Source: Pirellulaceae bacterium
GTDB lineage: Bacteria; Planctomycetota; Planctomycetia; Pirellulales; Pirellulaceae
Assembly: GCA_019636385.1 (NCBI GenBank)
Contig: JAHBXT010000001.1
Location: 496,001 to 560,000 of the forward strand
Direction: 5' to 3'
Length of the DNA: 64,000 nt
A program made the position numbers and the translations under genes. The notes under the pieces were generated by a model, which was given only the letters and a program-made list of their open reading frames with translations, did not search any database and was not told the DNA's origin. Shown piece by piece: positions 26,398 to 36,032 of the stretch (position 1 is its first letter; each line of letters begins with the position of its first letter).

Positions 26398-27012
26398 ATG
26401 ATTCTAGTACTGGATAATTACGATTCGTTTACCTACAACCTAGTTCAGCGGCTTGGCGAGATCGATCCGAGCGTTGACATTCGCGTAGTGCGAAACGATA
26501 AGACTTCGGTTCAGGAAATACGTGCATGGGCTCCAGCACGCATACTGATTTCCCCTGGCCCTTGCTCGCCCAGCGAAGCCGGGATTAGCGTTGAAATTGT
26601 TCAGGAGTTGCAAGGGCGATTTCCGATTCTGGGAGTTTGCCTAGGGCATCAGTCGATCGGTCAGGCATTGGGGGGGCGTATCGTTCGAGCACCCCAGCTG
26701 ATGCATGGCAAGACGGATCGAATTTTTCATGATGCAAGAGGCTTTTTTCAGGGTCTCGACAATCCGTTTGTGGCAACTCGTTACCATTCGCTGGTGATTG
26801 ATCCGGCCAGCTTGCCAGAACAACTGGAAGCATCCGCCTGGACGCAGGCCCCCGATGGCTCGCGCATTATCATGGGGGTTCGTCATCGCAGCCTGCCGAT
26901 CGAAGGTTGGCAATTTCACCCGGAGAGTTTTTTAACCGAACCGGGGATTGAGCTGTTGAAGCGATTTCTAAACTGGAATCCCCAATGCCAGCCGGCCTGT
27001 GCTAGCGGTTGA
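26398..27012 (+). CDS. Glutamine amidotransferase, anthranilate/aminodeoxychorismate synthase component II
   Basis: A 204-residue class I glutamine amidotransferase of the TrpG/PabA type. From the ATG at 26398: ILVLDNYDSFTYNLVQRLGE, SPGPCSPSEAG, the nucleophile loop GVCLGHQSIGQALGG, HGKTDRI, and the catalytic His/Glu in WQFHPESFLTE. It supplies ammonia from glutamine to a chorismate-using synthase, for either tryptophan or folate. The sequence alone does not separate trpG from pabA. No component I gene is nearby; the aroD-aroE fusion gene follows after 72 bp, so both genes serve chorismate metabolism. A folP end at the right edge of the window is a weak hint of folate use elsewhere. Confidence 0.9.
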   Translation: MILVLDNYDSFTYNLVQRLGEIDPSVDIRVVRNDKTSVQEIRAWAPARILISPGPCSPSEAGISVEIVQELQGRFPILGVCLGHQSIGQALGGRIVRAPQLMHGKTDRIFHDARGFFQGLDNPFVATRYHSLVIDPASLPEQLEASAWTQAPDGSRIIMGVRHRSLPIEGWQFHPESFLTEPGIELLKRFLNWNPQCQPACASG

Positions 27013-27084
27013 CGGGCGACGGTGACGCGTCTTTTGAAACTCGAATTATCTCACATCCACCTGTTCAACAAGTAACCCACCAGC

Positions 27085-28596
27085 ATGTTATGTGTCACGA
27101 TCGGTCGCACACGACACACGGCGATGATTGCCGAATACGAGCACCTGGGGCAGCGCGGCGCTGATCTCACCGAGATGCGACTGGATTTTATTGGTCGCAG
27201 TGTGGACTTGCGCCGATTGTTGGCCAAGCGTCATACGCCAGTTTTGATTACTTGCCGTCGCCGCGAGGACGGAGGCCGGTGGGATCGGGATGAAGGCGAG
27301 CGATTGATGATCTTGCGCTCGGCGATTGCGACGGGTGTAGATTTTGTTGACTTAGAAGAGGACATCGCCGCCCAGATACCGCGCTACGGCAGTACCAAGC
27401 GTATAGTCAGCCTGCATAATTTTGAAATCACGCCCCCGGACCTGCCCGAAATTCATGCTCGATTGGCCAGATTGGATGCCGATGTGGTCAAAATTGCCAC
27501 CCTGGCCAATTCTTTCGAGGATTGTATTCGCATGATGGAATTGGTTCGTAGCGCGCAGATTCCAACAGTTGGAATCTGCATGGGCGAAATTGGCATGGTG
27601 ACGCGCATCTTAGCATTGCACTTGGGAGCCCCTCTGACCTACTGTGCTATGTCCAGCGAGCGAAAACTCGCTCCGGGTCAAATCTCTTACGAACACATGA
27701 AGGACTTGTACCGCGTCAAGCAAATCAATGGCCAGACACGGCTGTTTGGCGTGGTTGCCGACCCCGTCGCGCATTCGCTTAGCCCGCTAATTCACAACAC
27801 CGCTTTTGCCCATCACGGACTAAACGCCTGCTACTTGCCGTTTCGCGTTCCAGCAGACGATCTGCCACTGTTCTTTGATTGGTGTCGCCAGTCGGGTGTG
27901 GCTGGTCTAAGCGTTACGATTCCACACAAGGAAGCAATGCTCAAACTGGTTGATGAAGCCGAATCCGCCGCAGTGGATATCGGTGCGCTGAACACCGTTG
28001 TCTTCCGAGGCGGTGCGTCGGCCGGCTACAACACCGATTACCGCGCGGCCATGGACTGTTTGCAGGCGGCATTAAAAACGCAAAAGACTGTTCGCAAGAG
28101 CGATGACCGTGACGATGACCTTCTGCGTGGGCGCAGTGTGCTGCTGTTGGGAGCAGGCGGCGTGGCACGAGCCATTGGCTACGGCGTTCGCCAGCGAGGA
28201 GGCAAGGTAATAGTGGCCAGCCGAACGGTCGCTCGTGCTGAAGAGTTGGCCCATGAACTGGGCGGCGAATTTGTACCTTGGTCAGAACGCCACTCAGTGG
28301 CCCCAGGTATCTTGGTCAATTGCAGTCCGATCGGTATGCACCCGGACATCGACAGCTCGCCTTTCCAAATTGGCAAGGGCTTCTCGGCAGATACGATCGT
28401 CTTTGATACTGTGTATAATCCAGAAAATACGGTGCTAATCAAAGATGCGAAACGGGAAGGTTGTTTTTTTATCAACGGCTTGGACATGTTCGTGCGTCAG
28501 GCCGCCTACCAATACAAGTTGTTCACTGGTCAGGAAGCACCGTCATCACTCCTGCGCGATACGGTCAAGCGCGCCACATCGCCCGTGAATTTTTAG
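27085..28596 (+). CDS. aroDE: Bifunctional 3-dehydroquinate dehydratase (type I) / shikimate dehydrogenase
   Basis: A 503-residue fusion of two consecutive shikimate-pathway enzymes. Residues 1-215 are a type I dehydroquinase: EMRLDF, VLITCRRREDGG, catalytic His in SLHNFEITPP, and the Schiff-base Lys in DVVKIATLANS. Residues 220-503 are AroE: SLSPLIHNTAF (substrate Ser pair), VTIPHKE (Lys), GYNTDYRAA (Asp), the NADP motif LLLGAGGVARAI, and the C-terminal GLDMFVRQAAYQ. It converts 3-dehydroquinate to shikimate via dehydroshikimate. The fusion resembles that of plants and some chlamydiae and planctomycetes. A charged insert (TVRKSDDRDDDLLRG) precedes the NADP motif. It lies 72 bp after the amidotransferase gene, probably co-transcribed. 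Confidence 0.95.
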   Translation: MLCVTIGRTRHTAMIAEYEHLGQRGADLTEMRLDFIGRSVDLRRLLAKRHTPVLITCRRREDGGRWDRDEGERLMILRSAIATGVDFVDLEEDIAAQIPRYGSTKRIVSLHNFEITPPDLPEIHARLARLDADVVKIATLANSFEDCIRMMELVRSAQIPTVGICMGEIGMVTRILALHLGAPLTYCAMSSERKLAPGQISYEHMKDLYRVKQINGQTRLFGVVADPVAHSLSPLIHNTAFAHHGLNACYLPFRVPADDLPLFFDWCRQSGVAGLSVTIPHKEAMLKLVDEAESAAVDIGALNTVVFRGGASAGYNTDYRAAMDCLQAALKTQKTVRKSDDRDDDLLRGRSVLLLGAGGVARAIGYGVRQRGGKVIVASRTVARAEELAHELGGEFVPWSERHSVAPGILVNCSPIGMHPDIDSSPFQIGKGFSADTIVFDTVYNPENTVLIKDAKREGCFFINGLDMFVRQAAYQYKLFTGQEAPSSLLRDTVKRATSPVNF

Positions 28597-28660
28597 CCAA
28601 CAGATTTCTGCTTTGAAGCCCAGAGTCGATTTCAATTTACTTCTGCTTGCGAGTTTCAAC

Positions 28661-30439
28661 ATGACTGACCGCTCTCTTAGGCATGGGCGCGTTGCGTTTC
28701 CACGAATGCTGCGTCTACTCACTCAGCTGACTCATGCGGTCGCTGCGCCAGTTACGCTGGCCGTCGTGATCGGCGGTTTAGGGGCGGCCGAAAAACCTGC
28801 GCCGACCGCACAGGCAACGGAAATTACATTTGATCGCATTCAATTGAGCGATCAGTTCTATGCCGAAGGCGGTGCGATCGGCGATTTCAATGCTGATGGA
28901 AAGTCCGATGTAGTCGTTGGCCCATGGATTTATTGGGGGCCAAACTACTTAGATTCTTCGCGAATTTACGAAGGCGATGCGCTAGATCCAATCGGCTATA
29001 GCAAGAATTTCTTGATGGATGCTGGTGACGTCAACGGTGACGGTCTGGTGGATATCTATGTCATCGGCTTTCCCGGTGAAGAGAGTTGGTGGTTTGAGAA
29101 TCCCGGAGTTGCCAATGTGCGCTCAATCTGGCCGCGCCACGTCATGCTGGCTTCGGTAGACAACGAGTCGCCACTGATCGCGGATATTGACCGCGATGGC
29201 AAAGCGGATTTGATCTGTAGCAGCGGGGGACACTACGGCTATGCAACTCATGCTGGCCAAGACCCACGACAGCCATGGCGATTTCAAACCATTTCTCCAA
29301 ACAACAAGTACCATCGCTTTACACATGGCCTAGGAGTTGGCGACGTAAACAACGACGGACATCTGGATCTGTTGGAGAAAGACGGATGGTGGGCGAATCC
29401 TGGCCGGCAGACGCAGGATGTGTGGACGTTTCACGCCTTTCAGTTTTCGCCGGGCGGCGGTTCACAAATGTATGCGGTTGATCTGGATGGCGACGGTCGA
29501 AACGAAGTGGTCACCAGCTTGGCAGGCCATGGGTTCGGGCTGGTTTATTACAAAGCCTCTGACGCCGAGGCGACCAGTTTTGATCGTCACGACATTATGA
29601 CCGATGATCCAGCCACAAGTCCGGTGGGCTTGGCGGTCAGTCAGCTGCATGCCGTGGCAATTGCCGACATCAATGGCGATGACGTGCCCGACTTAGTCAC
29701 CGGCAAGCGCTGGTGGGCGCATGCCAATCAAGACCCTGGTAACGAGCAACCTGCGACACTACTGTGGTTGGAAACTCAGCGCTCAGGCGGGCGAGTTCGT
29801 TTTGTAGCTCACGTCGTGGATAATTCGTCGGGAGTGGGATGTGATATAACGACAGGCGATCTCAATGGTGACGGGCTAATTGACATCCTGTCTGGGACCA
29901 AGCGTGGGGCTCACGTTTTTCTGCAGCGACCATCAAAGATGGTTGTCGGCCAGCCACTGGTCGCTGCCCAAGCCAAACTGGATAGATTTGGCCAGCGACC
30001 GGCTGTGCAATCGCAAGCGATTGATGGTGGATTTGTGCCAGCACTCGACTCGCGTAAGCTGAATTTTGATTTTGAAGCCCCAGAATTATTAGACTGGGAA
30101 GCGCGCGGGCCTGCGGGCCGTCAAGCTTTGCAAGCAGGTACCATCGACACCGGTAGCGGTCAGCCCAATCTCGTCGGCGAGCTGGTTAGTCGACCTTTTC
30201 TATTGAGTCACGGTATGCTGAGCATTGAATTGTCCGGCAGCCAAGTGCCGGAAGTCTTTGTCGAACTGATCGCGGAGAGCACTGGACGCCGCGTGGCATA
30301 TTTGAATCCAACTTCAGCCGACTTGATGACTCGGCAGGATATGGATGTCTCCTCGGCGCGAGATCAAATCGTACGATTGAGAGTAGTGGACCACTCAAAT
30401 GCCGGATTTATTCGCTGCGACAATATCCGGATGCAGTAG
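28661..30439 (+). CDS. Secreted FG-GAP/VCBS repeat propeller protein
   Basis: A 592-residue exported protein, with the signal peptide at about residues 20-45 (long basic start, then AVAAPVTLAVVIGGLGA). At least seven calcium-binding Asp loops follow: FNADGKSD, VNGDGLVD, IDRDGKAD, VNNDGHLD, LDGDGRNE, INGDDVPD and LNGDGLID, the pattern of a seven-bladed FG-GAP propeller. The last 180 residues form a separate, unrecognised domain of beta character that ends without an anchor. The likely role is surface binding or carbohydrate-related, as for many planctomycete homologues, but no catalytic site is visible. The start is uncertain: ATG at 28661 is used, with a TTG at 28613 possible. It is 64 bp downstream of aroDE. 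Confidence 0.85.
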   Translation: MTDRSLRHGRVAFPRMLRLLTQLTHAVAAPVTLAVVIGGLGAAEKPAPTAQATEITFDRIQLSDQFYAEGGAIGDFNADGKSDVVVGPWIYWGPNYLDSSRIYEGDALDPIGYSKNFLMDAGDVNGDGLVDIYVIGFPGEESWWFENPGVANVRSIWPRHVMLASVDNESPLIADIDRDGKADLICSSGGHYGYATHAGQDPRQPWRFQTISPNNKYHRFTHGLGVGDVNNDGHLDLLEKDGWWANPGRQTQDVWTFHAFQFSPGGGSQMYAVDLDGDGRNEVVTSLAGHGFGLVYYKASDAEATSFDRHDIMTDDPATSPVGLAVSQLHAVAIADINGDDVPDLVTGKRWWAHANQDPGNEQPATLLWLETQRSGGRVRFVAHVVDNSSGVGCDITTGDLNGDGLIDILSGTKRGAHVFLQRPSKMVVGQPLVAAQAKLDRFGQRPAVQSQAIDGGFVPALDSRKLNFDFEAPELLDWEARGPAGRQALQAGTIDTGSGQPNLVGELVSRPFLLSHGMLSIELSGSQVPEVFVELIAESTGRRVAYLNPTSADLMTRQDMDVSSARDQIVRLRVVDHSNAGFIRCDNIRMQ

Positions 30440-30704
30440 TTTGACAGCCCAGTTGGGATATTGACCACGGCATTAATCAGGTGGGACGCGAATTGTGGCT
30501 GCTGCGTTTGCCTGGAACTCCGTGGACGATGTATACTTGAGGTACGTTGGCTATTGAGTTGCCCAACCATTGCCGACATAGCTCAGTAAGTTGTAGAGGC
30601 TTCGAGTAGTCGTGCTGCGAAGGCGACTTGTGATCCTTCACCCTCTGGCAAGTTTAGCTAGGGGACTTGAGTGCGGTTCCATAGGACATCCCAGGGGCTC
30701 GATC

Positions 30705-32309
30705 ATGCAGCAGCTTCATCACCAATCTCGAATCGCACAACGACGTTTGATCGTCCAACGCTTTCTGAGCCTTGCACCTCAAAGCTTTGGTACGCTCATA
30801 GGGATAGCCAGTGTGGCAGTGATGCTTCCCAAAATCATGGCGCTGCCAGTGCCTGACGGAGTGTGGTATGGGTGTTGGCTTGGCTCTGCTGCACTCCTGG
30901 GATTGCTGGTCAATAGTGTGTTGACCTGGACCAGCCGACCTTCGCTGTCGGACACTGCCGCCGAAGTTGATCGGCGTTTTGGCTTGCGCGAACGCCTGTC
31001 TAGCGCTGTGTTATTGACTCCGCAGGATCAGCAGACATCCTTGGGGCAAGCGCTGATGGCGGATGCCGAAAGCCGCGCTGAAGTATTAGACGTCGCTTCA
31101 CGATTTGGGTGGGGTTGGAATCGGCGGCTCCTTGTGCCATTAAGCTTGGGCCTGCTGAGCACGGGCTACTTTGTCATTCCCAATCGACAACCCGCAGAAG
31201 CTTCTACGGAATCGGCAACTCTGCCTGTCAAGCAAGTAAAGAGCGCAACACAGCCTCTCCTGGACCAAGTCCGACGAAAACGTCAAGAAGCGGAAGATAA
31301 ACAGCATGATGAAGCCGCCGAGATGCTGAAACGGCTTGAGGGCGAGCTGGAGAAAATGCAGTCCAATGCCAAACTTGATACCAAGCAAGCTCTGGCGCAG
31401 CTGAATAACATTAAGAAGCAGCTCGACGAGCGACGTCAAGAACTGGGCAGCGCGGAAGCCCTGAAGAAGAACTTGCAGAATCTAGAAAAGTTTGAAAGCG
31501 GTCCGATGCAGCAATTGGCATCCGCGCTCAAAGACGGCGACTTCCAGAAGGCCCAGCAATCGGTGGACGAACTGCTTAAGAAGCTGAAGAGCGGTGAGAT
31601 GGACGCCACGCAATTGGAAAAACTGCAACAGCAAATGGAACAATTGCAGAAAGCGCTCAGCGACGCCCAGCAAGCCCATCAGCAGACCATGAAGAATTTG
31701 GAAGAGCAGATTCGCCAAGCCCAGCAGACCGGTGATCTGCAACGCGCCGGCGAGCTGCAACGCAAGTTGGAACAGTTGCAGGCCATGGACAGTAGCTTGT
31801 CAAGAATGCAACAATTGTCCGAGATGCTGTCGCAATGCAGGAATTGTGCAAGCAAAGGGGACCAGCAAGGGGTACAGGATTCCTTGGAAAGCATACAGAG
31901 TCTACTGGATCAGATGGACGCCAGCGACAGCCAACTGCAGGATATCGACCAGTTGATGGACAGCCTTTCTCAATGCAAGTCGGGAATGTGCCAGGGGCAG
32001 GGCATGATGAACTCCCAAAGACCAGGGCATGGCTTGGGCGAAGGCCAAGGCGAGGGCGAGCGACCTGAAGAAGAGGAGGATGTTGACTTCTTTCAGTCTC
32101 AAGTACGTGCGCAAAGGAGGCAGGGTGAAAACGTGTATAGCGGCAAGATTGGTGGCGAGAATCGCAAAGGTGTGTCGCGTGTAGCCGTACAAGAAGAGAT
32201 AGCGCGCGAGTTAGCATCTGAGCCAGAGCCACTGGATGAAACGCCTCTTCCACGTAGCCAACGCGAGCATACGCGTGACTACTTTAACGCGCTGCGCGAG
32301 GGCAAATAG
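30705..32309 (+). CDS. Membrane-anchored coiled-coil protein
   Basis: A 534-residue protein from the ATG at 30705 (AGGGG seven bases before). Three hydrophobic segments lie near the N-terminus (about residues 25-45, 50-72 and 145-162), so the first 160 residues are membrane-embedded. Residues 185-430 are highly charged and Gln-rich, predicted as a long coiled coil (EEQIRQAQQTGDLQRAGELQ and similar). A Gly/Glu-rich linker (LGEGQGEGERPEEEEDVD) and a conserved tail with REHTRDYFNALREG end the protein. The arrangement resembles planctomycete relatives of DUF4175-type membrane proteins found near MoxR/DUF58 genes, but no such neighbours are present here. Function unknown. NnrD follows after 3 bp, so the two are co-transcribed. 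Confidence 0.78.
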   Translation: MQQLHHQSRIAQRRLIVQRFLSLAPQSFGTLIGIASVAVMLPKIMALPVPDGVWYGCWLGSAALLGLLVNSVLTWTSRPSLSDTAAEVDRRFGLRERLSSAVLLTPQDQQTSLGQALMADAESRAEVLDVASRFGWGWNRRLLVPLSLGLLSTGYFVIPNRQPAEASTESATLPVKQVKSATQPLLDQVRRKRQEAEDKQHDEAAEMLKRLEGELEKMQSNAKLDTKQALAQLNNIKKQLDERRQELGSAEALKKNLQNLEKFESGPMQQLASALKDGDFQKAQQSVDELLKKLKSGEMDATQLEKLQQQMEQLQKALSDAQQAHQQTMKNLEEQIRQAQQTGDLQRAGELQRKLEQLQAMDSSLSRMQQLSEMLSQCRNCASKGDQQGVQDSLESIQSLLDQMDASDSQLQDIDQLMDSLSQCKSGMCQGQGMMNSQRPGHGLGEGQGEGERPEEEEDVDFFQSQVRAQRRQGENVYSGKIGGENRKGVSRVAVQEEIARELASEPEPLDETPLPRSQREHTRDYFNALREGK

Positions 32310-32312
32310 TCT

Positions 32313-33182
32313 GTGCCGCCTCACTCGCTTCCGCGACTGGCACCTCGACCAGCCGACTCGCACAAAGGCGATTATGGTCACGCGCTGCTGATCGGTGGAT
32401 CGCGTGGCATGGCAGGTGCCATTGCGCTGGCAGGCATGTCGGCGGTTCGCAGCGGGGCGGGGTTGGTTCGCTTGGCTGTACCGGACCCAATACTAGAAAC
32501 CGTCGCCGGTTTCTCGGCCTGCCCCATGTTGCTGCCGCTGCCTGCTGATAGTCAGGGAGCGATTGCCGGTGAATCTGAGCAGTTTGAACATTGGTTGAAG
32601 CAAAGTTCCTGCATTGCATTGGGTCCAGGTCTTGGGCGCGGACCAGAGCAGATTCGATTCGTGCTCGATACACTGGCCTGGCTATCAGAGCATCGCCCCC
32701 TTTGCCCACTGGTAGTAGATGCAGACGGTCTGTTCGCACTTTGTCAGCATCCCAACTGGGGCTCAGCCATCCGAAATCCCGCCGTGCTGACTCCGCATCC
32801 TGGCGAGTGGGCAAGATTGAGCGGAATCCCGGCCGACAAAACCGCCGAACAAGCCGCCGTCGCCGAACAACTGGCTGCGGAATACGACTGTGTGATCGTG
32901 CTGAAAGGCCATCGTACCTTGATAACCGACGGAATCAGTAGCATTCGCAATTCAACTGGAACGCCCGCCATGGCTACCGGAGGTAGTGGCGATGTATTAA
33001 CCGGCGTGATCACCGCCCTGATTTGTCAGGGACTAGCACCTCTGCCGGCAGCGCAGCTGGGGGTGCACGTTCATGGCCGAGCTGGAGAAATCGCCGCCCA
33101 GCGTGGCGGCTCTCATGTTGTCTTACCCACCGAGATCATCCAGTCGTTACCAGCAGCCTTGGCCGAGGTGATTGATCTATGA
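32313..33182 (+). CDS. nnrD: ADP-dependent NAD(P)H-hydrate dehydratase
   Basis: A 289-residue repair enzyme of the YjeF C-terminal/ribokinase-like family. It removes water from the damaged S-hydrate of NADH and NADPH using ADP. Motifs: KGDYGHALLIGGSRGMAGA at the N-terminus, LGPGLGRG, VVDADGL, LTPHPGEWARL, VLKGHRTLITDG, and the nucleotide site ATGGSGDVLTGVI. The epimerase domain that is often fused in front is absent, so this is the stand-alone dehydratase. GTG start at 32313, three bases after the coiled-coil gene stop. Its stop overlaps an in-frame ATG (33179) of the next reading frame. Confidence 0.95.
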   Translation: MPPHSLPRLAPRPADSHKGDYGHALLIGGSRGMAGAIALAGMSAVRSGAGLVRLAVPDPILETVAGFSACPMLLPLPADSQGAIAGESEQFEHWLKQSSCIALGPGLGRGPEQIRFVLDTLAWLSEHRPLCPLVVDADGLFALCQHPNWGSAIRNPAVLTPHPGEWARLSGIPADKTAEQAAVAEQLAAEYDCVIVLKGHRTLITDGISSIRNSTGTPAMATGGSGDVLTGVITALICQGLAPLPAAQLGVHVHGRAGEIAAQRGGSHVVLPTEIIQSLPAALAEVIDL

Positions 33183-33352
33183 AATCCTGGGATGAAGCAA
33201 TGAAAACGTATCCGTTCCCGCAGTTCGTAGGGTGGAACAAGCGGGGCCAGTGCCAATTGGAATTGAGATTCAAGTTTTGCGCTGATGACAAAGTTCATTT
33301 CACTGCACTTGCATTGGCCCCGCGCCGGCCCTCCACTGCCGTAAACCGTTAC

Positions 33353-34789
33353 GTGCAATCTAGGTCGATAGGGCAAGTCGCAGCACGCAGCACCAGTGCT
33401 CCGGTTATCTGGTCGTTCAAACATCGGCCCATCGTTGTTGCAATGATGACAATCAGCCTACTCTGTATGGCAGGCTGCCGCCCACAGGATATCGCGGCGC
33501 CAGAATCCACATCTACAGAAACGCCTACATCGCTGGCAACTTCCAGTTCAACAGTCCCGCTTCGCGCCTGGATCGTGGCGTCAAGAGCGGACGTGGATGC
33601 AATTGACAGGTTGGCGCGAGCCGACACCGAGTTGAAAGTCGAATGGCAAATGATGACCCCGCAACAGTTTTTGGGGAAGCAGCAGTGCGCAGCCGATGTA
33701 CTCGTATTTCCTTCGCGGCTGTTGGGTGAGCTTGTCCATCGGCAATGGATCGTTCGGTTGCCTGGAAGATTGCAGCTGCGTCTTAATTCGAATGAGCAGC
33801 AACCAGAGGCCAACGATTACGGTTCCCGGACTGAGTGGTCGTCGATACCAGCGGGGCAGCGTAGCGCCATCAGCTATGCGGGCGTGCAGTATGGACTGCC
33901 CTTGGGGTACTCATCGGTCAGCTTAGTGCGCAGCCCGAATGCAGAGGCCGTTGATAGCTGGTCAGACTTGGCTAGTGAGCTGCAGATGGATCGCACCGCC
34001 GAAGATTCGCCGCCGCAATCAAACGACGGCCAAGCGAATCAAGAGCAACCAGTGGTGGATGTTGATGCACTCGTCGATCGCTTTTTGACGATTGCCATCG
34101 GCCAGAGTCAGATCAATGCAAAATATGGAATACTGTTCGACGTCCGGACGATGAAGTCCAGGTTGACTGCCGACGAGTTTGTGTTCGCTGCCCAGTTAAT
34201 GAAGGTGATGGCCGGGCAGCCGGAAGGCTTAACTGCCGTACTGGGGTCACATGCACAAGTTTGGGCCTGGGTACAGCAGCACGAGCAGCCGGTTTATGCA
34301 CTGGTGTCGGCTACAGAACTGCCGAGCAGCGCTTGGGGGCTGGATCACGCTGTAACGGTGGAGTTGCCCGAAGTGCGTGCATGGAATAATGGTGCCGGCA
34401 TAATGGTCGCATTAGCGACTGATTGTCGTCAATCGGCCCGTTCTCAGCGGTTGATCGAGTGGCTTGCAAAACAGCAAACCCTTGTGTCGCTGCGTCCCTT
34501 GGTGCCGGGAGTAGCCACCAACCAGCCTGCTGGCACGACGGCCGTCGATCGAATGAATCGCGCGATACTTGCCCGATTTGCCGATGCCAATTTGAGCTGT
34601 GAACCCCGCATTCCTCGAACCGAGGAGTATCGACATGCTCTTGCAGAGCAGTTGGCCCGGATAGTTATGGGAAAAGTCGAAATCGCCGACGGATTGAAAA
34701 ACGCAGCGGCGGCCTGCGATGTAATCACTCAGCGGAATCTATCGTCACAGCGACAGGAATACGAAATGTCGCTGGGGTTGACGCTGTAG
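33353..34789 (+). CDS. Lipoprotein resembling an extracellular solute-binding protein
   Basis: A 478-residue form from the GTG at 33353; the frame is open from 33179, overlapping nnrD as ATGA. I prefer the later start because the first 58 residues look non-coding and cross a repeat-like sequence (gtagggtggaacaagcgggg, 33226-33246). A basic stretch, a hydrophobic helix and LLCMAGC mark a lipobox near residue 42. The mature part has the alpha/beta look of family 1 binding proteins, with LPLGYSSVSLVRSPNAEAVDSWSDL near the hinge. No permease or ATPase is adjacent, so the role in transport is only a suggestion. Confidence 0.7.
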   Translation: MQSRSIGQVAARSTSAPVIWSFKHRPIVVAMMTISLLCMAGCRPQDIAAPESTSTETPTSLATSSSTVPLRAWIVASRADVDAIDRLARADTELKVEWQMMTPQQFLGKQQCAADVLVFPSRLLGELVHRQWIVRLPGRLQLRLNSNEQQPEANDYGSRTEWSSIPAGQRSAISYAGVQYGLPLGYSSVSLVRSPNAEAVDSWSDLASELQMDRTAEDSPPQSNDGQANQEQPVVDVDALVDRFLTIAIGQSQINAKYGILFDVRTMKSRLTADEFVFAAQLMKVMAGQPEGLTAVLGSHAQVWAWVQQHEQPVYALVSATELPSSAWGLDHAVTVELPEVRAWNNGAGIMVALATDCRQSARSQRLIEWLAKQQTLVSLRPLVPGVATNQPAGTTAVDRMNRAILARFADANLSCEPRIPRTEEYRHALAEQLARIVMGKVEIADGLKNAAAACDVITQRNLSSQRQEYEMSLGLTL

Positions 34790-34820
34790 AACACAACGGT
34801 CGATGGTCGGAGCATCCGAG

Positions 34821-34839
34821 CCGCCAGAACTGTTGGCGG
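34821..34839. terminator. Hairpin between convergent genes
   Basis: The 6-bp arms ccgcca/tggcgg enclose a GAACTGT loop between the lipoprotein gene (plus) and the barrel gene (minus). There is no clear U-tract on either side, so it may serve as a weak two-way terminator. Confidence 0.3.
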
Positions 34840-34880
34840 ACGGATGGTCTCAACTGTCTATTGGCGAGACAACCACCTGA

Positions 34881-36032
34881 CTAGCGATTCAATTCGATAC
34901 CGAACGTCAAACCAGCCATAAACAGATGTTGGTTTGAACGATTCGGGATACCCGTCACAGGTAGATTGGTTGGCTCGCTGCCGCGCCAGATACCACGAGC
35001 GAAATCAACTACATCGATACCGCTACGAACTGCGAGGTATTTGGTCAACTGATAGGCAGCCTCGGCGCGGGCCTCAAATCCCCATACCAATGATTGATCG
35101 GTACGGTAGTTCTGAACCGTCTGAAAAGTTCCCAGATCCGTGTTGTCTAGATCTGCGAATATGAAGTTGAACGTGCGCGTGTTCGTTTGGAAATTGGCCG
35201 ACATGAAGCCACGAAACTCGGTGCTTAGTCTCCAGCGATGATAGTGTGTGAAGTACCGGAATCCCAACTGGCCACCCAACATGCGATTGAGCGCCTCTTG
35301 TCGATCTGATTCCCAATTACCGAACGTAACTAGAGTACTATCGGGATCTAATGGATCTTCAAGCTCTTCAGTTAGTGTAAATGATTCTCTTCGAAAGCGA
35401 TCTGTAAAACTGTCGTATCTCAGACCCACCAGCGGTTCTAGGATTCCACCATAGCGATACGGACGCTTACGCCAGGTCTTGTTGAGTTCAAAGTGATGCA
35501 ACGCTCCCGAGTTGACGCTGTTGACAACTGGGAAGTTGAAATAATTGAACGCAGAATCTGTACCTTCTCCCAATGTCCCCAAGATTTCTTGGATGAACGC
35601 GAGCACGATATCGTAGTTGCCATCGATGATTTCAAAGTACGAAGTGTGATTCTGGTCGACATTCATCGAGCGGAACGAACCGAGCCAGCCGTGATCGTTC
35701 TCGCGCATAAATCCTACGTCGACTCGATGTCCCCATCCAAAGTCGCCAGCAACACCTCGGGGTGAAGCATCCGCATTGAACGATGCAGGCCTAGTAACCC
35801 ACAGACTGGTAACATCGTAGGTGCCGAAGAATCCTGTGTTTGCTCGCTTGCGCGGCGACAGTTCGGCCAACGAGAACGAATCGACAGGCGCGAACCATTG
35901 CCAGTCTGGCTTGAATTCCAGCGGATCGGCAAATGGCAACTGATCAAAATGGACTTGCCCCCGCGCTATGGGAGCAACCATCAAGCAAGCCACCACCGCG
36001 ATCCAGCGCCAAGTTTGTCTGTGTAGCGACAT
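34881..36032 (-). CDS. Outer-membrane beta-barrel-like protein (BBP7-like)
   Basis: A 383-residue exported protein. The ATG at 36032 follows GGAAGG by six bases; the ORF continues to 36062. The signal peptide ends at about residue 26 (VAPIARGQ). The mature chain alternates polar and aromatic residues (RRANTGFFGTYDVTSLW-type stretches, LRYDSFTDRFRRES, FRYFTHYHRWRLSTEFRGF) and ends in MAGLTFGIELNR; the terminal residue is not Phe or Trp, but the penultimate strands fit a barrel. It resembles the planctomycete barrel family also represented at 16295, though the two share little direct sequence. It is convergent with the lipoprotein gene. No Cys-rich segment is present in this one. Confidence 0.68.
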   Translation of the reverse strand: MSLHRQTWRWIAVVACLMVAPIARGQVHFDQLPFADPLEFKPDWQWFAPVDSFSLAELSPRKRANTGFFGTYDVTSLWVTRPASFNADASPRGVAGDFGWGHRVDVGFMRENDHGWLGSFRSMNVDQNHTSYFEIIDGNYDIVLAFIQEILGTLGEGTDSAFNYFNFPVVNSVNSGALHHFELNKTWRKRPYRYGGILEPLVGLRYDSFTDRFRRESFTLTEELEDPLDPDSTLVTFGNWESDRQEALNRMLGGQLGFRYFTHYHRWRLSTEFRGFMSANFQTNTRTFNFIFADLDNTDLGTFQTVQNYRTDQSLVWGFEARAEAAYQLTKYLAVRSGIDVVDFARGIWRGSEPTNLPVTGIPNRSNQHLFMAGLTFGIELNR

